Counted from the stretch's first letter, positions 1-9,761 are shown. The stretch: 64,000 nucleotides of DNA from CBDFLA01 sp965248915 (GCA_965248915.1 OZ252216.1:1054001-1118000); one strand, 5' to 3'. Translations and numbers: made by a program. The notes: a model not told the origin generated them from the sequence alone.

Positions 1-309
1 CGGCAAGCGGAAAAGCGACTTGCGGCCCTCGACATTTCAAATGTGACGACCTTTTTGGCTGATGGATCAGAGGGTTGGAAGGAACAAGCGCCCTTTGATC
101 GGATTATAGTGACAGCCGGAACCCCGAATATCCCACAGGCCCTGGTCGATCACTTGGTTGTCGGCGGTATTATGGTCGCGCCGATAGGCGAATCGAGTGA
201 AAATCAACGTCTGGTGCGATTGGTGAAATTGGAGGAAAGCCTCCAAATGGAGGATCTCCTGCCAGTCCGATTTGTACCCCTTGTGAAAGGGGTGGCGCGC
301 GGCGAGTAA
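1..309 (+). CDS. pcm: Protein-L-isoaspartate O-methyltransferase, C-terminal part (partial)
   Basis: Cytosolic repair enzyme that methylates L-isoaspartyl residues of damaged proteins using S-adenosylmethionine. The gene enters from the left edge, so only about the last 102 codons are visible; the reading frame is open from base 1. The stretch FDRIIVTAGTPNIPQAL followed by LVVGGIMVAPIG is the family's conserved post-Rossmann region, where the usual text is close to D.I.VTAA...IP..L...L..GG.lv.PvG. The C-terminus is of normal length. It lies 1 base ahead of the open frame of the LysM/M23 gene, the order usual in alphaproteobacteria, where surE normally precedes it. Confidence 0.93.
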   Translation, partial: RQAEKRLAALDISNVTTFLADGSEGWKEQAPFDRIIVTAGTPNIPQALVDHLVVGGIMVAPIGESSENQRLVRLVKLEESLQMEDLLPVRFVPLVKGVARGE

Positions 310-328
310 AATGGGGAGTGAAGTCAGC

Positions 329-1255
329 ATGACGAAGAAGCTGACATTGGCAGCAAGAGGTTTTCCTATTCTTCTGGGAATTGCCTTGACCAGTTGCGGT
401 GGTGATGCCGGATACAATCCGCATGACCCAACCACTTCCTATTGGCACATCACCACCAACGGCGCCATGCCGAAGCGTAAACCCGGACCAAGTCTGATTG
501 TGGTCGAGCGCGGCGATACGCTCTACTCAATAGCCCGACATCATGACATCGACGTCCAAAGTCTGATTGAAGCCAACGACCTCGTAGAGCCATTTGCTCT
601 ATCGCCCGGGCAATCGCTACGACTTCCAAGTGTGAGATTGCATGCTGTTCAAAAAGGCGAGACTATATACTCAATCTCAAAAGCGAAGGGAGTGGATACA
701 CTCTCTCTTGCATTGATGAACGATATTCAACCGCCTTATACGATTGTAATTGGGCAGAAATTGCGACTGCCTGGATCCGACGATGTAACGTATACGGATG
801 ATGTATGGCAAGAAGACGAGATCGATTGGGTGGATCAAGATGTCGGTGCGACGGTGGTTTCGCGATCGACCAGTGGTGGCAGGTTCATGTGGCCTGTAAA
901 CGGTCAGATTATCTCAACATATGGACCCAAAAAAGGCGGGCTTCACAATGACGGGATGAACATTGCAGCCAAGGCGGGTTCGCCTGTCTTTGCGTCCGAC
1001 GACGGCGTTGTATCCTATGTTGGCAACGAATTGCGTGGATACGGGAATCTAGTTCTTATCCGCCATACTGATGACTGGATTTCCGCTTACTCCCACAATG
1101 GGGTCATTCGCGTCACCAAGGGTGAACAAGTTAGGCGAGGGCAACACATTGCGGATACGGGGCAAACCGGGAATGTAGACCGTCCTCAACTGCATTTCGA
1201 GCTGCGCAAAAAGTCGAGAACCGTAGACCCGGCGCGTTATTTGCCGTCTCAATAG
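329..1255 (+). CDS. LysM/M23 (LytM) lipoprotein, NlpD-like, probably non-catalytic
   Basis: Predicted lipoprotein that binds peptidoglycan and probably activates cell-wall amidases at division, as NlpD does. The ATG at 329 is chosen because it gives a compact signal peptide ending in the lipobox L-T-S-C (Cys23); an in-frame ATG at 311 would add six residues. Two LysM domains follow (about residues 55-100 and 103-148, each with a GDTLYSIA or GETIYSIS core), then a M23 domain over the last 120 residues. The zinc ligands look lost: the HxxxD motif reads H-N-D-G-M-N, and the usual H-x-H reads Q-L-H. Degenerate LytM domains are typical of NlpD and EnvC activators, so I infer a regulatory rather than hydrolytic role. 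Confidence 0.87.
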   Translation: MTKKLTLAARGFPILLGIALTSCGGDAGYNPHDPTTSYWHITTNGAMPKRKPGPSLIVVERGDTLYSIARHHDIDVQSLIEANDLVEPFALSPGQSLRLPSVRLHAVQKGETIYSISKAKGVDTLSLALMNDIQPPYTIVIGQKLRLPGSDDVTYTDDVWQEDEIDWVDQDVGATVVSRSTSGGRFMWPVNGQIISTYGPKKGGLHNDGMNIAAKAGSPVFASDDGVVSYVGNELRGYGNLVLIRHTDDWISAYSHNGVIRVTKGEQVRRGQHIADTGQTGNVDRPQLHFELRKKSRTVDPARYLPSQ

Positions 1256-1264
1256 AATTGCGTC

Positions 1265-2098
1265 TCAGACTTTCGATAACACTTGCGGAAGGTACTTTCG
1301 TCCGATCTTCTTTTCCACACCGTTTGACAACAAAATGCGGTAGTCGCCACCTTGGTAACGAACAAGTTCGGCCACATGTTTCATGTTGACGATAGTGGAT
1401 CGATGAATGCGCAAGAAATCATTCGACTCCAGCTGTCTCTCCATGGTCTTCATCGTGCTGCGGATGAGATATGTGTTGTTTCGTGCAACAATGTTCACAT
1501 AGTCTCTGTCCGCGTGAACGACAATGATCTCATCAATCGACAGCTTGATGCGACGACCCCGATCACGTACAAAAATAGAACGTGTTTCCTCAGCCTTCAA
1601 GAGCCTGACGGTTTCACTAATGACCTGACTGGTGGAGATTTGGCGTTGCTCTTTGATAGCGCCGAAAGTTGCCGTCAGTTCAAACGCACGACGTAGTTGG
1701 TCCGAACGAACGTTCTCTTCACGCAATCTACTTAGAACGAGATTCAATCGTTCATCATCAATTGGCTTCAAAATATAGTCAAAAGCGTGTGCCTCAAATG
1801 CCTTCACAGCGTATTTGTCGTAAGCCGTGACGAATATGATGTGAGGGGTGGGTGAGAGTTCGAGGTCTGACAAAACTGAAAATCCATCAAGATTTGGCAT
1901 CTCGATGTCGAGGAAGACAACATCGGGTTTTAGTTTTGTAATGGCGGATATCGCCTCGATCCCATTGGTATAGCGACCAATAATCCTTATGTCGGAATGC
2001 GGGGCCAGTCGAAGGTCCAATCCTCGTATTGCCAACGGCTCATCGTCAACGATGATGACATTCATCATTGATTGAGCAAGGGTCTGAGTTTCATACAT
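1265..2098 (-). CDS. LytTR-family response regulator
   Basis: DNA-binding response regulator, partner of the histidine kinase whose stop codon it overlaps by 8 bases (ATGTATGA), which fixes the start at 2098 rather than the longer open frame. The receiver domain shows the acidic pair D18/D19 (IIVDDEP), phospho-acceptor D64 (VVFLDIEMP), a Thr in FVTAYD and the conserved Lys in YILKPI. The last 100 residues form a LytTR DNA-binding domain with the typical DYVNI, RIHRS and VNMKHV elements. The pair sits divergent to a TonB receptor gene, so control of that receptor is possible but is inference only. Confidence 0.93.
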   Translation of the reverse strand: MYETQTLAQSMMNVIIVDDEPLAIRGLDLRLAPHSDIRIIGRYTNGIEAISAITKLKPDVVFLDIEMPNLDGFSVLSDLELSPTPHIIFVTAYDKYAVKAFEAHAFDYILKPIDDERLNLVLSRLREENVRSDQLRRAFELTATFGAIKEQRQISTSQVISETVRLLKAEETRSIFVRDRGRRIKLSIDEIIVVHADRDYVNIVARNNTYLIRSTMKTMERQLESNDFLRIHRSTIVNMKHVAELVRYQGGDYRILLSNGVEKKIGRKYLPQVLSKV

Positions 2099-3197
2099 CA
2101 CTGCCCTCCACTGGGATCCTAATAAAGACTGACATCCCCGATGGGTCATGATTTTCAAACTTGACACTGGCGCGATCACCATAGGTTTCTTTGAGCCTCA
2201 ACCGCGTGTTGGTGAGTCCTACGCCCGGTCGTCTTGTCTCACTAGTGCTCAAGTTTTTGATTCCGGGACCCGTGTCTCGCACTTCGAGAACCAGATAATT
2301 GTCATCGAGTTGACTTCGAATGTCAATTTCGCCGCCATTCTCGGAAGGTGCAACGGCATGCTTGATGGAGTTTTCGATGATTGGTTGCAAAATTAAGCTC
2401 GGTATCTGGCAATTAATAGTGTCAGTGGAAATCTGTTCCCGAATCGTCAATCGTTCTGCGAAACGAGTTTTTTCTAGGTCCAAGTAGAGTCTCATCGTCT
2501 TCAGTTCCGATTCAAGTGAAACGGTTTGCTCCGGCGCGCTGTCGAGCGTATGACGAAGAAACTGGCTCAAATTGACCAGAACCTTATTCGCTCTTTGTGT
2601 TTCCTTCTCCAAGACAAGCGTTGAAATACCATTGAGTGTGTTAAACAAGAAATGCGGATTCAATTGGTACCTCAGCATCTTCAATTGTGCCTCATGGGCG
2701 AGGGCATCAGCTTTCAGCGCTCTTTCTCTTGCCTTGTTGAGTCCAGCAATGAAAGTCATGACAAAGTAAAGACAGCCCCACAGAGCAATCCATGTTCCAG
2801 ACATAAGTATCTCAGTTGGCGGAAATAGAGGGGGATCTAGTCTGATCAATTCATCGTCAAGCCATAGCGAAATATTGTGTTTGGAAATCGCAAACAAATA
2901 GCAAAGCACAGGAAAAAAGACCAAAACAAACAACACCATCTTTGTGAATTCGCGGTCGGAGGCCCAATTGAGGATTTTCGCCGCCGCTGCCGTCAGAATC
3001 ACCCCGGCGATAACAGTCATGATCCTTACGTCGAGGGATGATAGGAACGTCGAAGATACCAACGCGACCGTACTGCTCGCCAAAAAGTATATCGCCCAGG
3101 TCAAGATGGCTGCGAGCCATACTGTGGCAAAGTTGACACTCAAATTGACCATTGCCTCTGATCCATTCTTGCTCAAGCTGTATTCCTGCTCAGTCAT
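2091..3197 (-). CDS. LytS/YehU-type sensor histidine kinase
   Basis: Membrane sensor kinase of the His_kinase (PF06580) type. The start at 3197 has an AAGG ribosome site 7 bases upstream; the open frame reaches 3302 but that extension looks untranslated. About four hydrophobic segments fill residues 15-150. The cytoplasmic part carries the family hallmark NPHFLFNTLN with the phosphorylated His near residue 182, the ATPase N-box QPIIENSIKHAV near 276, and DTGPGI near 308. There is no extracellular sensor domain of note, as is usual for small kinases of this class. It is translationally coupled to the LytTR regulator downstream. Confidence 0.93.
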   Translation of the reverse strand: MTEQEYSLSKNGSEAMVNLSVNFATVWLAAILTWAIYFLASSTVALVSSTFLSSLDVRIMTVIAGVILTAAAAKILNWASDREFTKMVLFVLVFFPVLCYLFAISKHNISLWLDDELIRLDPPLFPPTEILMSGTWIALWGCLYFVMTFIAGLNKARERALKADALAHEAQLKMLRYQLNPHFLFNTLNGISTLVLEKETQRANKVLVNLSQFLRHTLDSAPEQTVSLESELKTMRLYLDLEKTRFAERLTIREQISTDTINCQIPSLILQPIIENSIKHAVAPSENGGEIDIRSQLDDNYLVLEVRDTGPGIKNLSTSETRRPGVGLTNTRLRLKETYGDRASVKFENHDPSGMSVFIRIPVEGSDV

Positions 3198-3518
3198 ATG
3201 CTTGCCTTGGCGAATCTCAATGGAGTGAAAATTGAGTTGCAGCGTATTTGGACCCTCGTGGTGTTGCCAAACTGCACCATTTTCTGGGGTATTTCGAGAC
3301 AATTAGCATAGAACAATCCATTTCATGCAGCTGTTTATCGACGACTTGGGGTCGTCTATCGCAAATTTCGGCGTTGGGTCGTGTTTTCCAAACTGTCGTC
3401 GCAGATTTCTTGTTCCTTTTCGCCTCCTATGGAAATTTTGGCCAAGTCAATTTCGTCCGCTTTCTGATTAGTTTTAGGGGGGCGGGTTTTATGTTCATCC
3501 ATCATTCTGGGGGATAAA
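3198..3518. other. Intergenic region between divergent kinase and TonB receptor genes
   Basis: Stretch of 321 bases that must hold the promoters for both the minus-strand two-component operon and the plus-strand TonB receptor. The receptor's ribosome site (GGGGGA) lies just before its ATG at 3519. I see no clear sigma-70 hexamers and no convincing direct repeat of the kind LytTR regulators bind. Confidence 0.5.
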
Positions 3519-6500
3519 ATGCGAACAAAACAGAATGGGCGTCAATTTCTAAAAAGGGCCTTATTGGCCACTACAGCAGGCGCCATGCTTAGCGTTTCGA
3601 GTCAGCCGGTTTTCGCGCAGGACGACGACGGGGAGATCGAAGAATTCTTTATTACAGGTTCACGCATTGCGCGGACCGATGCGACCTCTGAGAATCCAGT
3701 TACGGTTATTTCCGGTGAAGCCATCCAGCTTTCCGGTATTTCCAACCTTGGTGAAGCACTTCGCCAACAGCTGGCTTCAGGTTCTGGCGGTTTCGGCCAA
3801 TCGAGTGTTCTTTCCGGTGGCGGTGCAACATCCGTTGACCTGAGGAACCTCGGCCAAGACCGTGTGCTTGTTTTGATCAATGGTAAGCGTATGGCTTCCT
3901 TCGCAGATGCTCTTGCGAACCAAGCTGGCGACTTGTCGCTGATTCCAACAGCAATGGTTGAGCGGGTGGAAATCCTTCGGGATGGCGCCTCCTCGACATA
4001 CGGTGCTGACGCTGTTTCAGGCGTGATCAACGTCATCCTTAAAGATGACTTTGAAGGCTTGAACCTTTCTGCCATGCAAGGCATCTCCACTTATGGTGAT
4101 GGTGAGCAGACGCAGATTTCAGCGGTCATGGGCGGTTCCCACGATCGTGGTAACATTGTTATGGGTGCGGAATTCCGCTTCTTCGACAACATTCCACAGT
4201 ACGAGCGCGAATGGGCTCGGTTGGACATCACCCGCGTGAATGCAGCTGGTTGGAGAAACGGTTCTATCTTCTCTCCTGGTGGTTCATTCCTCGGCAACTA
4301 TTCCGGTGATGACCTCTTGACCTCTATCAGTCATGGCTTTGGTGTTGCTTGTGCAGACTTTGCATCCAAGCACGGTCAATTCTCAGGTGATGGCACAGGT
4401 CTCTTGCCCTTCTTCTCCTGTCCGTCCTTTGCTGGTACGCAACCACCACCCATCGACATGAATGGTGCCGTTCGTTACGACTACTCGTTCGAACAAGACC
4501 TCATCAATCAGTTGGAAGTGTTGTCGATGGCTGGCTACGGCACCTATGAAATCACCGATAGCATTGAAGCCTTCATGGAGTTCCAGTACTCTAAACGTAA
4601 GACGGTTAGTAAGCTCGATGGTAACCCTGGTAGCTTCGGTACACCAACGTTTGGTTCAGGTTGGGTTGTGCCTTGCACGAACACCAACTTGGCAGTTGAC
4701 TGGGCTCTACTCTACGGATCACTTCCTGGTCCGGGCACAGCCTGTGACCTTCGTGGCGACGGCACATTTGATATTGGCTTCACGCCAGGCGTCAATGAAG
4801 CAATTGACACATTGAGCGGTGGATACATCATCCGTCCGGTTCAAAACATTGGCATCCGTCACTCAGAGATCGTCGCCGACCTTATTCGGGTCGTCGTTGG
4901 TGTTCGAGGCACGCTTCTCGATTGGGACTACGAGCTGTCCTACCTCCACACCCGCATCGACAACAGTGTCATTGGTCAGGGACGTTGGAATCTTGGACGT
5001 GCCAACACGATCACTGATCCGGCTGCTTGTGCTGCCGACATCATTTGTTCGGGGGTTGTGAACCCATCAGGTAGCTTGGACATTCTCCAGCCTGGTAACT
5101 GGACGTTCCAAGAGAACCAGTATCTGGCACAAACCATTGCATCGAACTCTCACTTCTCGACAACCGGTGTGTTTGCCAGCATCTCCAAACCTGATCTCCT
5201 CGAGCTTCCAGCAGGTCCGCTGGGCGTGGCGTTCGGTTTTGAGTACCGTGAAGACGAAGGCTTCAACAAGCCAGACTCTGTGACAGAGTCCGGCGAAAGT
5301 GTTGGCAACCAAGTCTTTACCACCCAAGGTAAGTTCAACGTTACCGAGTTCTTTGGTGAAGCCAACATCCCAGTCTTCTCTGACCTTTCGTTTGCCGGTT
5401 CCCTTGACGTTAACGTCCAGGGCCGTTGGTTCGATTATTCGACCTTCGGATCCGACACCGTTTGGAAAGTGGGTGCCAACTGGACGGTCACCGAAGATAT
5501 CCGGTTCCGTTTCAATCTTGGTAATGCATTCCGCGCGCCACAGATCACCGATCTGTTCGCCGGTGGTGTTGTCTCCTTTGACTTCGTCTCTGATCCATGT
5601 GCCAACCACCAAAACATCGTGGCTGGTGGACCGGAAGGCTTCACAGCCGCTCAGGTTGCTAACGTCGTCGCCAACTGTATCGCAGATGGCGCGCCGGCTG
5701 GCACAGTTCAGACAGCTGTTCAGTACCCAGTTCTTGCTGGTGGTAACCCGAACGTTGGTCCTGAAAAGGCCGATACAGTATCGGTTGGTGCTGTGATCAC
5801 GCCACGTTGGATTCCAAACCTGACCGTGACAGTTGATTGGTGGGAAATTGAGTTGGAAGACTTTATTACCCGTCAGCAGTTCACAGGTCTCCTGCAAAAC
5901 TGTTACTCATCCCTCGCTTTCGGCCATGCTGACTGTGCGTTCCGTAACGTACCAGGCGGTTGGACACGACGGACGACAAGTGCTGGTACCATCGTTATCG
6001 GTGCTCGGTCACAAACCACAAACCGTGGCGACGTCCGTACAGATGGTATCGATTGGGGCTTCAACTACTTCTGGGATTGGAACGACGTTTCCTTTACCTG
6101 GGATTGGCAGAACACCTACATCTTCGAGAACGATCTGTTCCCAGGCGAAGGTGGTTATGACGAAAATGGGTCGATCCCGGCCTACAAGTCGATCATGACA
6201 ACCAACGCTGACTGGAATAACTGGGGCTTCACATGGAGAACCCGTTATATCGCAGAGACTTATGACCGTCAGAACAATGCCTCGCTCAACAACTTCCGCA
6301 ACTACACAGGTGCAGAAGAGCATATCGAGCATGACATTCGCCTCGGTTACGAGTGGGACAACTACGGTCTGACATTCGGTGTTAACAACCTGTTCGATGA
6401 AGAAGTTCCGTTTGGCTTCGCATCTAGCCCGAACGGCGACGTGTTCACCTACTCAGCCATCGGTCGTTACTTCTTCCTGCGGGCTTCTGCAGACTTCTAG
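3519..6500 (+). CDS. TonB-dependent outer-membrane receptor
   Basis: Large outer-membrane transporter of 993 residues, powered by TonB/ExbBD, for an unidentified substrate. A signal peptide ends near VFAQ (about residue 34). The plug domain begins with a TonB-box-like EEFFITGSRI and contains the family features NPVTVISGEAI, GATSVDLRNLG, RVLVLINGKR, VERVEILRDGASSTYGADAVSGVINVILK. The barrel ends in an aromatic C-terminus (FLRASADF, terminal Phe), as required for outer-membrane insertion. The length and the Cys pairs in extracellular loops suggest the class common in sphingomonads and gammaproteobacterial polysaccharide degraders. It stands alone, flanked by a LytTR system and followed by a strong terminator. 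Confidence 0.95.
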   Translation: MRTKQNGRQFLKRALLATTAGAMLSVSSQPVFAQDDDGEIEEFFITGSRIARTDATSENPVTVISGEAIQLSGISNLGEALRQQLASGSGGFGQSSVLSGGGATSVDLRNLGQDRVLVLINGKRMASFADALANQAGDLSLIPTAMVERVEILRDGASSTYGADAVSGVINVILKDDFEGLNLSAMQGISTYGDGEQTQISAVMGGSHDRGNIVMGAEFRFFDNIPQYEREWARLDITRVNAAGWRNGSIFSPGGSFLGNYSGDDLLTSISHGFGVACADFASKHGQFSGDGTGLLPFFSCPSFAGTQPPPIDMNGAVRYDYSFEQDLINQLEVLSMAGYGTYEITDSIEAFMEFQYSKRKTVSKLDGNPGSFGTPTFGSGWVVPCTNTNLAVDWALLYGSLPGPGTACDLRGDGTFDIGFTPGVNEAIDTLSGGYIIRPVQNIGIRHSEIVADLIRVVVGVRGTLLDWDYELSYLHTRIDNSVIGQGRWNLGRANTITDPAACAADIICSGVVNPSGSLDILQPGNWTFQENQYLAQTIASNSHFSTTGVFASISKPDLLELPAGPLGVAFGFEYREDEGFNKPDSVTESGESVGNQVFTTQGKFNVTEFFGEANIPVFSDLSFAGSLDVNVQGRWFDYSTFGSDTVWKVGANWTVTEDIRFRFNLGNAFRAPQITDLFAGGVVSFDFVSDPCANHQNIVAGGPEGFTAAQVANVVANCIADGAPAGTVQTAVQYPVLAGGNPNVGPEKADTVSVGAVITPRWIPNLTVTVDWWEIELEDFITRQQFTGLLQNCYSSLAFGHADCAFRNVPGGWTRRTTSAGTIVIGARSQTTNRGDVRTDGIDWGFNYFWDWNDVSFTWDWQNTYIFENDLFPGEGGYDENGSIPAYKSIMTTNADWNNWGFTWRTRYIAETYDRQNNASLNNFRNYTGAEEHIEHDIRLGYEWDNYGLTFGVNNLFDEEVPFGFASSPNGDVFTYSAIGRYFFLRASADF

Positions 6501-6554
6501 GGGACTTAAACTGCTAACGTCGTAAACCCCAAGTTTGTGAATGGCAGTTGAATA

Positions 6555-6589
6555 GGGCGGCGGGCCCCAACCCGCCGCCCAAATTTTTT
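6555..6589 (+). terminator. Rho-independent terminator after the TonB receptor
   Basis: A perfect 10-bp GC stem (GGGCGGCGGG / CCCGCCGCCC) around a 6-base loop, followed by AAATTTTTT. It lies 54 bases after the receptor stop codon and separates it from the convergent ATPase gene; the A/T tail may let it serve both strands. Confidence 0.92.
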
Positions 6590-6598
6590 GGACAATAG

Positions 6599-7465
6599 CT
6601 AAGAGAGTTTTTGACCCAAACGCCCGGCGAGATCTTGCACAAATTGCCAAGCCACACGTCCAGACCGTGCCCCTCTCGTTGCCGCCCATTCAAGAGCTTG
6701 AGCTCTAACGGTTTCCCCATCCACTTGCAGATCAAATCGCGTGACATAAACACTGACCATTTCCAGATAGTCATTCTGACTGCAGTTGTGGAATCCGAGC
6801 CACAATCCAAATCGATCTGACAGGGAGACTTTCTCTTCCACGGCTTCTGCCGGATTGATAGCAGTCGACCGCTCATTTTCCATCATATCCCTTGGCATGA
6901 GATGGCGCCGATTTGAAGTGGCGTAAAGCAAGACATTATCAGGACGGCCTTCAAGACCACCCTCCAGAACCGCCTTCAGTGACTTGTAAGCCGTGTCCTC
7001 TGCATCAAAGGAGAGATCGTCGCAAAAGAGGAGAAACCGCCTGTCCAGTCCACGCAGGTGGGACATAAGAGGCGGCAAACTGTCGATCTCCTCCCGCTGT
7101 ATCTCTATCAAAATCAGGCCCTGATCTTCATCACTATTGATTTGGGCATGAACCGCTTTCACCAATGAACTTTTCCCCATGCCTCTTGCGCCCCAAAGAA
7201 GAGCGTTGTTGGCTGGCAATCCCTGGGCGAACTGTCGAGTATTCTGAACGAGGATATCCCTGGCTTGATCAATCCCGATGAGCAATGAGAGGTCAACACG
7301 GTTGACGACCGGAACAGGCTCAAGGCGCTGTTCTTGCGCCTGCCAAATATAAGCGTGAGAGGATCCCAATTCCGCTGTAATCTGCGGTTTTGAGGCCAAC
7401 CGCTCCAATGCAATGACAATCCTCTCAAGTAGGGTCTCGACGTCTTTCGGCTTGTTCCCAGCCAT
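6599..7465 (-). CDS. DUF815-family AAA+ ATPase
   Basis: Cytosolic P-loop ATPase of the DUF815 (PF05673) family, whose physiological role is not established. Walker A reads GARGMGKSS near residue 93, Walker B LLFCDDLSF near 146, and a sensor-1-like ATSNRR near 183; the arginine-rich NRRHLMPRDM block is characteristic of the family. Length (288) is normal. The start has a GAGG site four bases upstream. In alphaproteobacteria this gene habitually sits beside yajC-secDF, here divergent to it. Confidence 0.88.
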   Translation of the reverse strand: MAGNKPKDVETLLERIVIALERLASKPQITAELGSSHAYIWQAQEQRLEPVPVVNRVDLSLLIGIDQARDILVQNTRQFAQGLPANNALLWGARGMGKSSLVKAVHAQINSDEDQGLILIEIQREEIDSLPPLMSHLRGLDRRFLLFCDDLSFDAEDTAYKSLKAVLEGGLEGRPDNVLLYATSNRRHLMPRDMMENERSTAINPAEAVEEKVSLSDRFGLWLGFHNCSQNDYLEMVSVYVTRFDLQVDGETVRAQALEWAATRGARSGRVAWQFVQDLAGRLGQKLS

Positions 7466-7713
7466 ACAACCTCACTATTTGGAGGGCCCAGATAGCACAA
7501 GCATTTGCAAAGCGCCAACTGACGGGTATATTCCGCCCGATTTCACTTTGGGAATCATCACCTTAAGCTTGCCGTCGACCAGGCAGGCGAGGAGATGGGA
7601 GACCAAAAGTCGGGGTCGACAGACGGGGCACGAGTGCCTATCTGTCAAGAGCCCTTGGGCGCCCCTATTTCGTGTTTGACGCCCGCCACGCGCGGCGAGT
7701 TTAGGAGATCTAT

Positions 7714-8058
7714 ATGTTTACTTCCCCAGCCTACGCGCAAGCAGCCGGCGGTGTCGGTGGCGGCGGCGGCATGCTCTTTCAGATGCTGCCCTTCGTACTC
7801 ATCTTCGTCGTTTTCTATTTTCTGCTCATTCGACCGCAACAAAAGCGGGCCCAAGAACATAAGACAATGGTCAGCAACGTCCGGCGGGGTGATGTCGTGG
7901 TAACGGCAGGTGGTCTGGTCGGCAAAGTGACGAAAGTCGGTGAAGACGCTGAAGTCACGGTTGAAATCGCCGAAGGTGTCCGTGTCAAAGTCGTAAAGAC
8001 AACTTTGAGTGACATTCGATCAAAAACCGAGCCCGCCGACTCGAAAGGCGAGAAATAA
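7714..8058 (+). CDS. yajC: Preprotein translocase accessory subunit YajC
   Basis: Small inner-membrane protein associated with SecDF and the Sec translocon. It has a short Gly-rich N-terminus, one membrane segment (about residues 20-42) and the diagnostic motif LIRPQQKRAQEH right after it; the soluble part VRRGDVVVTAGGLVGKV matches the family. An AGGAG ribosome site stands 6 bases before the ATG. First gene of yajC-secD-secF. Confidence 0.97.
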   Translation: MFTSPAYAQAAGGVGGGGGMLFQMLPFVLIFVVFYFLLIRPQQKRAQEHKTMVSNVRRGDVVVTAGGLVGKVTKVGEDAEVTVEIAEGVRVKVVKTTLSDIRSKTEPADSKGEK

Positions 8059-8078
8059 TCAAAGTTCAGAAACAATAA

Positions 8079-8103
8079 CACGGCTTTAAATAGAAGAGCC
8101 GTG
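8079..8103 (+). promoter_or_regulatory. Hairpin between yajC and secD
   Basis: A perfect 7-bp inverted repeat (CACGGCT ... AGCCGTG) with an 11-base loop lies in the 67-base gap between yajC and secD. It has no T-run, so it is not a classical terminator; an mRNA-processing or stability element is possible. The function is a guess. Confidence 0.35.
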
Positions 8104-8125
8104 TCCATGTCGCTAGGAAGTAACC

Positions 8126-9751
8126 ATGCTGCATTTTGACAGATGGAAGATCATCACAATTCTCTCGGTTGTATTGCTGGGGATGTTGTTTGCTGCGCCG
8201 AATTTGATGTCGACCGGTGTTCGAAACGCCGTTAGCGGATATCTACCATCAAAGACTATCAATCTCGGTCTGGATTTGCGAGGCGGTGCTCACGTTCTTG
8301 TCGAAGTGCTAGTTGAGAAAGTAAATCAGGAGAGACTCAACAATCTCAAGATCGACGTTCGTCGCGCTCTACGGAACCCAGATCAAGGCATCCGGATCCA
8401 ACACTCCACCAAGGTTGAAGGCGACCGCTTGAGAGTATCAATTGCCAGCCCAAGCGACATGCCACAGGCCCTCTCATTGATTCGTGGCGTATCGAACCCA
8501 GTTTCATCCGGTCCATTGGGTGTGGGAGCTCTCGGTCAAGAGCTTGACGTCGAACAACAAGGCGACAATCTCATTGCAGTGACGTTGACCGACGTTGCGA
8601 AGCAAGACATGGAGCGCAACGCCGTTTCGCAAGTGATTGAGATTATTCGCCGCCGGATTGATGAGCTGGGAACCCGCGAACCTACCATTCAACGCCAAGG
8701 CACCAGTCGCATCATCATCCAGGTGCCCGGCGCTGAGGATCCGCAGCAGGTCATTGACCTGATTGGTCAAACCGCCAAGCTTACATTCCAAATGGTCGAA
8801 AGCGACAACCCAGCCGTTATCCAAGAAGCCATGGAAGGGAAGACATTCCGAGATGCAGTTCTGCTGCCAACTGAAAATCCCAACGAGCCGGTCATCCTGA
8901 TCAGCAGCGATATTTCTATCAGTGGGGAAATGCTAGTCGGCGCTTCTTCTGGTTTTGACAGTCAAAACCGCGAGCCGATTGTCAATTTTCGTTTAAATGG
9001 GGTTGGGGCCAGCAAGTTTGGTCGGATTTCGACTAACAATGTCGGCAAGCGATTCGCGATTGTTCTTGATGATCGCGTCATCAGTGCGCCCGTCATCCGT
9101 GGTGCCATTACCGGCGGGTCGGGGCAGATCAGCGGGAGCTTCACAACAGAGACAGCCAATGATCTCGCCATCCTCTTAAGAGCGGGGGCTTTGCCAGCAC
9201 CTGTGCAAGTATTAGAACAGCGATCCGTCGGAGCTGAGATGGGAGCTGATTCGATCGCGGCAGGAAAGTATGCAGCGCTCATAGGGTTCGGGGCAGTAAT
9301 TGTTTTCATCATTCTGGCTTATGGTCGCTTTGGCATCTATGCCAACATCGCCTTGATCGCCAACCTCACTCTCATTTTTGGCGTTCTCTCTCTCTTGCAG
9401 GCAACATTGACACTGCCCGGCATTGCAGGAATTGTCTTGACCATCGGGATGGCCGTGGATGCCAACGTGTTGATCTTTGAGCGAATGCGAGAAGAAGTGA
9501 GAGCGGGGAAAACGCCGATCAACGCCGTCGAAGCAGGTTATGCCAAAGCTTTGGGTACCATTCTCGATGCCAACATCACGACATTCATTGCCGCCGCGAT
9601 CCTCTTCTTCATTGGATCCGGCCCGGTTAAGGGATTTGCGGTTACACTTGCCATTGGGATCCTGACATCCGTCTTCACCGCATTCACGTTTACGCGTCTC
9701 ATTGTCGCGACGTGGTTGAAGAGGGCCCGTCCCTCTGAATTGCCGATATAG
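8126..9751 (+). CDS. secD: Protein translocase subunit SecD
   Basis: Inner-membrane RND-like protein that uses the proton motive force to aid late steps of Sec export. Motifs include the N-terminal LGLDLRGGAHVLVEV, the P1-head region, RRRIDELGTREPTIQRQG, and in the C-terminal membrane domain GIAGIVLTIGMAVDANVLIFERMREE, which contains the conserved Asp implicated in proton transport. Six membrane segments are expected and 541 residues is close to the E. coli-type length minus an extension. It is followed after 10 bases by secF with an overlapping AGGAG. Confidence 0.97.
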   Translation: MLHFDRWKIITILSVVLLGMLFAAPNLMSTGVRNAVSGYLPSKTINLGLDLRGGAHVLVEVLVEKVNQERLNNLKIDVRRALRNPDQGIRIQHSTKVEGDRLRVSIASPSDMPQALSLIRGVSNPVSSGPLGVGALGQELDVEQQGDNLIAVTLTDVAKQDMERNAVSQVIEIIRRRIDELGTREPTIQRQGTSRIIIQVPGAEDPQQVIDLIGQTAKLTFQMVESDNPAVIQEAMEGKTFRDAVLLPTENPNEPVILISSDISISGEMLVGASSGFDSQNREPIVNFRLNGVGASKFGRISTNNVGKRFAIVLDDRVISAPVIRGAITGGSGQISGSFTTETANDLAILLRAGALPAPVQVLEQRSVGAEMGADSIAAGKYAALIGFGAVIVFIILAYGRFGIYANIALIANLTLIFGVLSLLQATLTLPGIAGIVLTIGMAVDANVLIFERMREEVRAGKTPINAVEAGYAKALGTILDANITTFIAAAILFFIGSGPVKGFAVTLAIGILTSVFTAFTFTRLIVATWLKRARPSELPI

Positions 9752-9761
9752 GAGTAGGGCT

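Noticed and set aside
5067..5897. Open frame of 276 codons antisense to the TonB receptor
   Set aside because: It lies wholly inside the receptor gene, lacks any known motif, and follows the codon shadow of a long real gene.
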